From Hyalella azteca (lineage: Eukaryota > Arthropoda > Malacostraca > Amphipoda > Hyalellidae): 64,000 bases of DNA. Every line of letters begins with the position of its first letter. The first letter of the stretch is position 1. The position numbers and the translations under genes were made by a program. The notes under the pieces are model-generated. The model was not told the DNA's origin. It was given only the letters and a program-made list of their open reading frames with translations, and made no database searches. The DNA lies in the NCBI RefSeq assembly GCF_000764305.2, contig NW_025930575.1, forward strand, positions 1 to 64,000, read 5' to 3'. Positions 55,922 through 64,000 of the stretch are shown here, one piece after another.

Positions 55922-58900
55922 GTGAAGATCATTTACTTACTAGTTACTGCTAGGATCAGCGTCAATGTTATGAAGAATTATCAGCTCATATATGACAATG
56001 TTTTGGGCATTAAAGTTATGAATATTGGCAGGAGTGCGTAACATGATATTAAAGCTCAAAACCAATATTTTTGGAAGTAATTAGTAATTCCTCCGCTCCC
56101 CCCGGCAAAGGCATTATATCCTGAAGTTCGGGTTATTTGTGTAATATATATATATATATATATTGTTTTATCTATAATATCGCAGTGAGTGCATTTACAT
56201 AAAATATTACCGTATCATTTTTGTTTTTCTTCAATCACGTGTGCGACCAAAACTTATCGAGGTGAAGGACAACAACCCATCCGGTTAATCGTGATAAGAG
56301 ATTCATACTAGAGATAAAGTGTTATCGAATGATGCAATTAGTGACTAAACATCGAGGAGCTTATAATAAAAATATTATTACTCACACCCGACTTGGCTCC
56401 GTTTGCTCGCGGGATTCCCCATAACTGCATCATCAACTAAATGTTGCTTCAAACAGACGATAATTGTGTTAGGTGGATTCCTGGTGTAATTTTCTGGTCT
56501 GCAGGAGCAGGTCGCGTTATGAGTCTTCTTGATCTAGAATTAAAATTATGATTCGTAAAGATAATCAGCAGAAATTGTGAATTGTGATCATCATGAAAAG
56601 AAATTATGAATTGTTATGAATCACGATAATCATCAATGAAACTTACTTAAGAATCGTGTTGATCATAAATAAAAATTATGCATCGTGATAGTCAGAGCTA
56701 AAAATTTTGCCATGTCTTGGGGGAATTTTTTTTCACTTTCTGCGCAGGAATCGTTCATTGAATTTAAGAGCCCATACGTATTGCTACGAGGTGCAATTCT
56801 GTTTCTATAATTTCTTAACAGATTGCAATTGTGTTGCCCTTTTTGAGTTCGTTAATTAAAGCGTCATTTCAAAATTATCGACACTCGAAAACGCATGGCT
56901 CCAGAAGGAATTATGCTTTAGGAAAGAAGGGAGGAATTCATTAGAAATGCTCCGGAAGGAATTATGTAATTAGAATTAGCGAATCGATTCCAAATCCAAT
57001 TCCTTTAATGTTCTTAAGTGAAAATTATCACTCGGAATAAAAAACCTACAATGAAATATCTTTCTATCCAGTACCTTCAGCAAATTATATAACTTATGTA
57101 ACTTCTCAGATTTGTCTCAAGGAATGAATGCCACATAGAGTGCCATTACTGCGTGTGCTGCTCAGTGTGTCATCACTGCTCACTCCATACCTCATTTTTA
57201 GCTCATTTTCTCATTTATGGAAAAAAAATGCGCTATTGTGCTCGTCATGTCCGTCCGTGACTTGACGTCACGGATGGACGAGAAAATGCGCTCTCTTTCA
57301 TTCACTGCAGTGAGTACTGAGTTATATTTTACAGGCTGGAGTCACTGCTGCTGGGCACGAAGGCGCCGGTAGTGCAGTGGGTGAAGGTGGTTGAGCACCC
57401 TGAGCTGGCGGGCCGCAAGGACCACTACGTCTTCGAGGCACATATCACGTAACGAACATTCATCAAATATTTCAACTCCTTCAGTGTAGAATCGGAAAGC
57501 CTGCGTTTCTGCCACAGTCGATTGTGGAAAAAAAATTTGTGAAGCTTATATAATACCGAAGACATTGAAGAAAACGGCAATTTGTAATGTGATCAACAAA
57601 CATCGTGCAACATTAGGCTATGCTCTGCCTGGTCACTGCATTTGTGAATGCTCTGCCTGGTCACAGCATTTGTGAGTGCTCTGTCTTTTCACCGCATTTA
57701 TGAGTGCTCTGCCTGCTCACCGCATTTGTGAGTGCTCTGCCTGCTCACTGCATTTGTGAGTGCTCTGCCTGCTCACAGCATTTGTGAGTGCTCTGCCTGT
57801 TCACCGCATTTATGAGTGCTCTGCCTGTTCACTGCATTTGTGAGTGCTCTGCCTGCTCACCGCATTTGTGAGTGCTCTGCCTGGTCACAGCATTTGTGAG
57901 TGCTCTGCCTGCTCACCGCATTTGTGAGTGCACTGCCTGTTCACTGCATTTGTGAGTGCTCTGCCTGCTCACCGCATTTGTGNAGATGTGTATAAGAGAC
58001 AGTCTCAGACCTGCTGGTCGCCCCCAACAGCATCTCCGTGCCCTTCGTCGACGCCTCCGCCATACGGTGTCCCTCCCCTCCCGTAAGAACCGCTAATTAT
58101 TTCGTAGCAATTAATTCCGTATAAATTATTTCCGTATCAATTATTTGCGTATCAATTATTTGCGTATCAATTATTTGCGTATCAATTATTTCCGTATCAA
58201 TTATTTGCGTATCAATTATTTCCGTATCAATTATTTCCGTATCAATTATTTGCGTATCAATTATTTGCGTATCAATTATTTCCGTATCAATTATTTCCGT
58301 ATCAATTATTTCCGTATCAATTATTTCCCTATAAATTATTTCCGTATCAATTATTTTCGTATAAATTATTTCCGGATCAATTATTTCCGTATTAATTATT
58401 TCTCGTAGCTAGTGTTCACTTTGTGAAGGTGAACGATAATAATACGATAATTATGGCAGCACAAAGAAATCGACGACGATGCCTCAAGAAGATGAGTTCT
58501 AACTTCTTTCGCCAGTTCCAGATTGTTCACATAATTTCAATAATAATTTTCTTCTTGCTCAGGATCAGTGTTTAGTTGAAACGGACGAAAGTGAATTGAG
58601 CTCACAATGAGATTAACGATGTACAGACCATAAAAGTATTGCAAAAATGAAGCTTATAACGTTTCCTCTTTTACAACACTTCTCTTTAAATTCACTTCTT
58701 GTTGTTTGTTTGTTTGTCTGTCTGCTACAAATCTTATAATCGATATTTAACACACTTCTACCTGTCCAATCGATCTGCAATTTTGCACACTTGCGAAAAG
58801 TTGGAGAAAATGCAGGAATTAATTGACAGAATAAATAATTTTGAAAATTTAAAAATAATTTTTTTGTTCAGTATTAAAAAAATTAAAAATAATTTTGTCT

Positions 58901-61900
58901 GCTAGAAACCATATAATCGATATTTAACACACTTCTACCTGTCCAATCGATCTGAAATTTTGCACACTTGCATAAAGTCAGAGACAATGCATGAATCAGT
59001 TGACAGAACAAATAACTTTAAAGGTTTACAAAATTTATATGCATTAAAAAGTTTTGAAAAAGATTTTTTTATACATAAAAATAAAATTAGAAATTCACTG
59101 TGCATGTCTAACATCGGAGACACAGGATTCTTTAGAAGTGTTGTCTTTAAAAAGTAATTTTTAAACGCATTTTGTTCTGTTCATTATTATTACCTTCAGT
59201 TACAATAAGAATACTTTATTTTATCCTACATACGTCATGTAAATCATTGCTCAACATTGCTGAAGTGTTGCAGTCTTGATCATCTGTGCGTCACTGTAGC
59301 GCAGTGATTATGCACCGCGGCACCGAGATGGAGGAGCGAGGCGTGGGTTCGAGCCCCGGGAAGCTCAGTTAATGTCTCGGTGTCGCTAGTACAGCGCTTA
59401 GTCACCGTCGGAGAGGTGATACTTTTAGCATGGCCTTGGGTGTGTCCCTAAACACTCTGGGTATGTTACCTGAGGATCTTAGGGTCTTATTGCAATCAGT
59501 AAACACGTTGCAGGGCGCTGTCCGCGTGTGTGTGGTCGAGGCTCAAGATCTTCGCGCGCACGATTTCCTGAGGAAGGTCGACCCATACTGCGTGGTGCGC
59601 CTGGGCGCTGAGCACTCGGTCACGGCCTGCCTGAAGAACTCCAACAACCCTTGCTGACAAATAAGCCTGTAATATGGAACATTTAATATAGCAAAGAAAT
59701 TTGTAAGGAATTGTATTGTCCCATGAAGCTCAAACTATTAAGATAAAAAAGCAATATGGGAGACCCATTGAAGAGGCTTAAAAAATACTGAGCATAAAGT
59801 TACGTATATATCTAACTGTGACTGCTTAAAATTATGGATTTCTTATCAAACAGCGAGTTCCTCCAGTGAATGTCAATTACCAGGTGGGCTAAAGCATAGG
59901 ACTTGTCAGTAGGAAAAAGTCATTTCATTTCTGAATTTACATCTTCAGCTTAGAAACTCTTAGTGGGAGAAGTTAGTTCGTTTTTTTACAAATGCAGCAC
60001 AGGAATTGTCAGTAGGAGAAGTTTTTTTTTAATTTCCTTCTACCGCATTTCATCTGCCGTTAACGAACTGTGCTGTGTTCCACGCAGTTCGTGTGCACAG
60101 GGGAGCCTGCAGCAGGCGGGCAGGATCTCTGGTTCCAAATAATGGACCGAGACCCAGTGAGGTCTGACTCAGAACTTCTAAGGTAAGCAGGTTTGTATGA
60201 AGTCTACTTTTGGGCAGTAAATTCGACTCTTTTCCAGTGTTTTGTTAAGACTAACGTCACGTTAATAGTAACGTCTTGTTAAGATTAACGTCTTTTATTG
60301 ACTGTAACATTGTAATTCCGCGTTATTCCACACATTCAATCCAATCATGCACTTCGATTTTTCATTCAGACTTGTTCCTCCAGCCACCACACCTATGCAT
60401 TTTTAGGATAACCTCAATTTCAGTATTACTAAGAAATTTCACTAATTTCATATTTGGGTGAAGCAAATGCATCACAGTTGCGAAATATGACAACCATTAA
60501 ACCAATAAGCCGAAACTTGAAACCAAAATAGGATTACCGTTTATAGCGGTTTTCAGGTTTATTTGGCCGTTGAACCTGTCGCCAATTCTGAACATCGCGA
60601 AATTTTCACAGCTTGTTACGGGTCTCGAACGTGCAATTCACTGCCACAATTTAGCTCTGCTTAATCAACCGCCTGCTGTAAACATTATTGAAAATCAACC
60701 AACATCGTGAGAATTTTAATGACTATTCTTTTGTCTAAATTAATATAAAATTCTTTGCAGTCTCAGGCTGGGAACTCGAGAAATCCAGGAAAAGAAACTA
60801 ATTGACAAGGTGGGTAGAATAGATCATAGATAGTACTAATTTATTGCATGTTTTTAGCATTGCCCAAAATCAGTCTACATCTTAGAGGTTTCGTTTCCGT
60901 TAATATAATCTCAGTTAGCTTTCGTGACGGAAGTCCTCACACTATTGTAACGGCGAAATTACAGATCAATAAATATGTATGATTTCATTGCTCGTAAAAC
61001 CTCCCCCAAAAATTATTTTTAATTCTTCTTGGATTTAGAGGGAAATTAAAGCAACTGATGCTAAGAACAATAACTTTGTTATCCAGTGGCTGGAATCTGG
61101 AGGTACAGAAAATGGAAAATTGCGAGTACAGGCCTTGTGGCTGCCCCTCACCGATGACCCTAACCAGCTGCCTATCGTGAGTATCGATTGACGTAGAATT
61201 TTCAGCAATGAAAATTTGAAATAATATCCGAAAATATGTAATTAACAAAAACAAGTGATTAAATTTTAGGTTCTAGTTTCATTTCAATAATTTTTAGCAA
61301 GCCTTGACGCACCATTGGGCCGAGCATCGCGGCTTGCGAGCTGCGAAATAATTTTGACTGAACTATTTTTTTTCGTTTTTTAACATAATATTCAGATCAA
61401 TATGTGCCCCAACTTCTAACGAAAATTAACCAATATCTCTATCACGGATCCATGCGTGAATATTTGAGCAGCAACTGGCGGAAATAGCGGCGCTGCAGAG
61501 CAGTTTGTTGTGCCGCAAAGAGACAAGGGAAGGCTTCAGTACGGTACCCATCGACGTCGGCCACGTCAACCCCTTAGCAGGCAACCCCAACGGCTTCGCC
61601 CTCTTCAGTTGCCTGGCACTCGTTTGGCTGGACTCGGCGTGGCATCTTCCCGTGAGTAATCTTAGGGTACGCACACAGTGAAAGCAAGTTTGTCCGCGCG
61701 GGCAACCTGCTCCGACCTGCCACAAGAATGAACATAGGATAATAATATAAGTGTTCACAGTGAAAACCTGTACGAATAGGCTTCTGTATTCTATTGTTTC
61801 AGGCGCCAGCCTGAGCAGGTAACCAGCACGCTGGCAACCTGCTTTCACTGTGTGCGTACCCTATAGGCCACCCTCATTGTGGTCCACGAGGAATTTATTT

Positions 61901-64000
61901 CACCATAAAATATTTTGTATTTCGTCTGTCGTTAGTTCCTCGTTAAAAGTAAAGCGCATTATCATATCTTTAGTCTTCAGCTAGAGTTATCTTTTGCGCT
62001 GCAGGAGAGCAGCAGTCACTGGCGCATGGCGGTGAGGGCAGGAGGAGACGAGCAGCATTCATGGATAGCTACAGAAACTTCCAGCGGCGTATGGGCGTGG
62101 AAGCAATCCTTCATTTTTAATCTCAAATCCGCTCACGACGTTCTTTCTCTTAAGGTAAATCCAAGTTTCAATCTAGAGCGTAACTATCGTTGGCATAATC
62201 GCGATCTAATTTTTAGAGTATTAATAGGCCAACATTTTAATGAAAGTTATCGCAAAAAATTATTAGACATTCGCACATCTTTAGAAATCCTTAAAAGTCC
62301 ATCGTTTTGTTTGTTGAGTCGAATAAATTTCAGAATAGTGTTGAAAGTTGGTGGTTCAACCACTAATCAAAGCTGAACAAGTTTTGGACTTATTAGCAAT
62401 TATATTGTGCAATTCAATAGTTTCGTCCAAACCATATAAGCCATCCAAAAATGTAACAAATCCCCATCATTGGAAAAACAGAAACTTGGCTTCAGCAGGG
62501 GCTTCGATGATTTTTGTCGTTTTAGCTACATCGGAAATTGATTTAGAATAAATTTTAATAAATAAATGTCTAAAGCACAGATATGAAAATTTGAGCAGAC
62601 TTTAGTGCATGATTTACCTGCCCCGTTTTAAGACAAAAAAAAAAAAAGATTATTTAACAGCTGCGGAGCGGCCAAGGGAGCGTCGTGAAGGGCCGACTGA
62701 AGGTCCGCCTGGAACATCTGCTGCAGAAGCCGCAGCTGTGCACTGGAAATGTGGCCTGGAACATGGCGCTCAACACGGACCGCAACGTCTGGGTGCGCAT
62801 GGAGTGCACACTTAAGGTAAGCTCTTCTGAATCACCAATATTTAAACCTTCTCCGACGTATGTCACTCTCCGGGAATATAACTTTCAACTAAAATTATAC
62901 GTAAACTATTGAGTGTAGCAACCTGAGGATGTTTGTACGCAACAGAGAACATTTTAAAGTTGTCGTACGTGGCGGCAACCATCAGTGCAAGTCATTTTGC
63001 GCTCACTGAACGTATCCTTTTTGGGAAGTAGGCGCGCGACAATATTGCTCCGGTACGTTACTCATGTTAGGCGGTAAAGGGTTAAACTTAAAAGTTTCTT
63101 ACTGGTAATATAAGTGGAGTCTTTCGCTAGTCCATTATAGCATTTGATTAAAGTATTGCAATGTAGTTAGTTTTTCGTTTAAATTTGTCATTTCCTCACC
63201 AGATTCTGAGTCCGGCCGGCAAAGCCATGGAGAATCTTAAAGTGATCAATAGAAAGCTGAGAGAAACACCGCCGATGGGCCTACGTCGTCTTGCCAAAGC
63301 AGCTTCTAGAAATAATCTTTTATCTAAATCCCCAGGTTTGCATAAAATTCGAATACATTCCATGTGACTGAAACATCCTATCTATAGATTTGAACAAAAT
63401 TTGGCCCCTGCCATGATAATTTGCAGCTTTCGCAATCATTTTTTAAGATCGTTGCAATACACCTTTTCTGGTGCAAGTTATTGGCAGTTTTAAAACATTG
63501 TAAGAACCAATCCACTCATGCTGAGTTGCACCCGTTAAAATATACATATTTTTGGCCAAAATAGCTGGTTGCATCAAAATCATTTTTTTGCAGATACTGG
63601 CAACGACGCCAACGGGGCAAAGTTTTACAGCGAGATTTGTGATGGCTTGCCGCCCCCTGCCCCGCCAAACTCTGCGTCGCCTAAGCTACCGCCGAGATGG
63701 AAGAAAGAACCTTCGTCAGAATTCGCCTCACTCAAGCACTCGAGATCGAGTACATCGCTGAACGCGGAGCGACAGACTTCCGTGCCGCACATGGAGGGGA
63801 AATCGCCTGACTTTATTCGCAAGAAGAAAAATAATGACACGACCGCTTTTGTACGACACCGCAAGTCTCAAAGTTTGGATAACATTCCTTTCATTGACTC
63901 TGGTAAAGAGAGCTTAGTGATAAGAAGTTTGAAGAAGTTCAAGATGAGGGCAGCCAGGCGCCACGCCAAAGATATTTTTACAAGCACCGCCATGCAGGCG
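54452..64000 (+). CDS. Esyt: Extended synaptotagmin-like protein (gene span, 3' end outside the window)
   Basis: E-Syts are ER-anchored proteins that bridge to the plasma membrane and transfer glycerolipids through an SMP domain, with C2 domains giving calcium and phosphoinositide control. Exons in order: 54452-54859, 55293-55331, 55788-55921, 57335-57448, [two or more SMP exons missing here], 58003-58082 (cut), 59514-59657, 60088-60182, 60761-60809, 61039-61176, 61472-61651, 62005-62154, 62661-62816, 63203-63335, 63594-64000 (open). All visible splice phases agree outside the damaged 57450-58002 interval and the exon ending at 59657. Domain order is TM hairpin, SMP, C2A, C2B, basic Ser-rich tail. 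The SMP part can be completed only with exons from the block 48109-50150. The third C2 domain known in some E-Syts is not seen before the window ends. Confidence 0.9.
55922..56529. other. E-Syt intron with TA microsatellite
   Basis: Intronic. A (TA)n run lies at about 56143-56164. Nothing else recognised. Confidence 0.5.
56530..57619 (+). repeat. 1,090-bp block, copy 2
   Basis: Partner of 47304-48393. Here the exon it carries (57335-57448) joins in phase with the upstream exon ending at 55921 (AG|G), so this is the better placed copy. Confidence 0.92.
57335..59657 (+). CDS. Esyt: E-Syt SMP/C2A exons, damaged copy
   Basis: 57335-57448 encodes LESLLLGTKAPVVQWVKV. The next exons are absent: after 57619 the sequence jumps into a minisatellite, N57983 and an adapter (57984-58002). 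Then 58003-58082 gives only the last part of the next exon (SDLLVAPNSISVPFVDASAI). 59514-59657 encodes AVRVCVVEAQDLRAHDFLRK and VDPYCVVRLGAEHSVTA. Against the copy at 51097 it has several synonymous third-base changes near its start and is then identical. It also ends NNPC-TGA without a GT donor, so the exon end may be misassembled in both copies. Confidence 0.8.
57625..57982 (+). repeat. 28-bp minisatellite (CTCACCGCATTTGTGAGTGC)
   Basis: About twelve copies, ending at N57983. It replaces the part of the gene that should contain two SMP exons. Confidence 0.9.
57984..58002. other. Tn5/Nextera mosaic-end adapter (contaminant)
   Basis: Single AGATGTGTATAAGAGACAG directly after N57983 and directly before truncated exon sequence. 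Confidence 0.98.
58100..58396 (+). repeat. 15-bp minisatellite (CCGTATCAATTATTT)
   Basis: About twenty copies in the intron after the SMP exon. The homologous intron at 50151 has only one or two units. The 15-bp period makes an open frame of RINYF repeats, which is not a gene. Confidence 0.92.
58725..59090 (+). repeat. About 180-bp tandem duplication
   Basis: ATAATCGATATTTAACACAC and the following 120 bp (CTACCTGTCCAATCGATCTG..ATTTTGCACACTTGC) occur at about 58737 and 58913, with moderate divergence after that. Confidence 0.8.
59277..59450 (+). repeat. tRNA-derived SINE, copy 2
   Basis: CACTGTAGCGCAGTGATTA then GTGGGTTCGAGCCCCGGG give correctly spaced A- and B-box-like elements. The hairpin insertion of copy 1 (50815-51050) is absent, so this is closer to the ancestral form. 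Confidence 0.7.
60088..61176 (+). CDS. Esyt: E-Syt exons completing C2A
   Basis: 60088-60182 encodes LWFQIMDRDPVRSDSELL, calcium-loop-3-like with Asp residues (DRD..) of the C2 fold. 60761-60809 encodes RLGTREIQEKKLIDK. 61039-61176 encodes GKLRVQALWLPLTDDPNQ, matching the KGKLHLRLEWLTL strand that closes C2A in E-Syts. With VDPY in the preceding exon (loop 1), C2A keeps several calcium-ligand positions. The boundaries are CTAAG|GTAAGC, CAAG|GTGGGT and ATC|GTGAGT. Confidence 0.88.
60560..60672 (-). repeat. tRNA-related SINE-like repeat
   Basis: Diverged copy of 28280-28400: CTGTCGCCAATTCTGAACATCG, GGGTCTCGAACGTGCAATTC and CTGCTTAATCAACCGCC correspond in order. It lies in the E-Syt intron before exon 60761. 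Confidence 0.5.
61472..62816 (+). CDS. Esyt: E-Syt C2B exons
   Basis: 61472-61651 ends with LFSCLALVWLDSAWHLP, the first strand of C2B (vertebrate form LLILYLDSARNLP). 62005-62154 encodes SSSHWRMAVRAGGDEQHSW and VWAWKQSFIFNLKSAHDVL. 62661-62816 encodes VVKGRLKVRLEHLLQKPQLC and VWVRMECTLK. Loop 1, normally KSDPYV, reads SSSHWRMAV and lacks the Asp, so this C2 is unlikely to bind calcium, as is usual for E-Syt C2B. Confidence 0.85.
61665..61861. mobile_element. 197-bp MITE with 22-bp perfect terminal inverted repeats and TA target site
   Basis: Left end GGGTACGCACACAGTGAAAG, right end the exact inverse (22 matching bases, then one mismatch and further matches). TA flanks both sides (61663-61664, 61862-61863), as for Tc1/mariner-type insertions. 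There is no coding capacity. It sits 13 bp after the GT donor of the E-Syt exon 61472-61651. Confidence 0.82.
63203..64000 (+). CDS. Esyt: E-Syt linker/tail exons, running off the window
   Basis: 63203-63335 encodes AGKAMENLKVINRKLRETPP and ends CCAG|GTTTGC with one base carried over. 63594-64000 opens DTGNDANGAKFYSEICDGLP, followed by a Pro- and Ser-rich, strongly basic region (SLKHSRSSTSLNAE, FIRKKKNN, RKSQSLDN, SLKKFKMRAARRHAKD). This looks like a disordered, phosphorylatable linker. The frame is open at base 64000, so the C terminus is outside. Confidence 0.85.

Noticed and set aside
58145..58408. 87-codon frame of RINYF repeats
   Set aside because: It is the translation of a 15-bp minisatellite in an intron.

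Overview
This is a window of animal nuclear DNA: AT-rich, with multi-exon genes, GT-AG introns and many mobile elements. Gene content (MMS22L, extended synaptotagmin, a GT92 glycosyltransferase, a C2H2 zinc-finger gene with IKEEP motifs, a DUF4817-type element) and repeat style point to an arthropod, most likely a crustacean. That taxonomic step is inference. The assembly is a draft. It has a 944-base N gap (25720-26663), six single-N joins (1697, 16669, 18359, 29801, 49525, 57983), three remnants of a Tn5/Nextera-type adapter, and near-identical duplicated blocks beside these joins.

Layout. 1-5250: noncoding sequence with a 410-bp direct repeat and a complete non-autonomous hAT element (3056-4257) flanked by a perfect 8-bp target-site duplication. 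5257-6741 (+): single-exon CDS for a type II membrane glycosyltransferase of family GT92 with a degenerate metal-binding motif. 8259-23229 (-): MMS22L, the TONSL partner used in replication-fork repair, rebuilt here as 21 coding exons. Reading phase is kept at every visible junction; only part of the middle is lost at an assembly break near 18359. 24200-28500: LINE ORF1, a LINE reverse-transcriptase fragment, a long minisatellite, a hAT-like end and tRNA-related repeats. 29488-30605 (-): broken SGNH-hydrolase gene with a duplicated last exon. 31696-31845 (-): DUF4817 remnant. 33349-37079 (+): four-exon C2H2 zinc-finger gene carrying a frameshift in its finger array. 37080-46900: gene-poor, with Gypsy, tRNA-Met-like, Penelope and hAT-like fragments. 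46930-51240: a LINE RT fragment, then a misplaced copy of the SMP/C2A exons of extended synaptotagmin. 54452-64000 (+): the main extended synaptotagmin gene (TM hairpin, SMP, C2A, C2B, basic tail), running off the right edge.

The genes are unrelated eukaryotic loci and form no operon or pathway. MMS22L acts in nuclear DNA repair, extended synaptotagmin in ER-plasma membrane lipid transfer, and GT92 in the secretory pathway. I found no CRISPR array, rRNA gene or intact tRNA gene, and no clear evidence of a new defence or mobile system. The most useful results are the reconstructed MMS22L and E-Syt exon sets, an 80-bp tandem array that multiplies an MMS22L splice donor, several intact or chimeric mobile elements, and proof that some apparent duplications are at least partly assembly artefacts.
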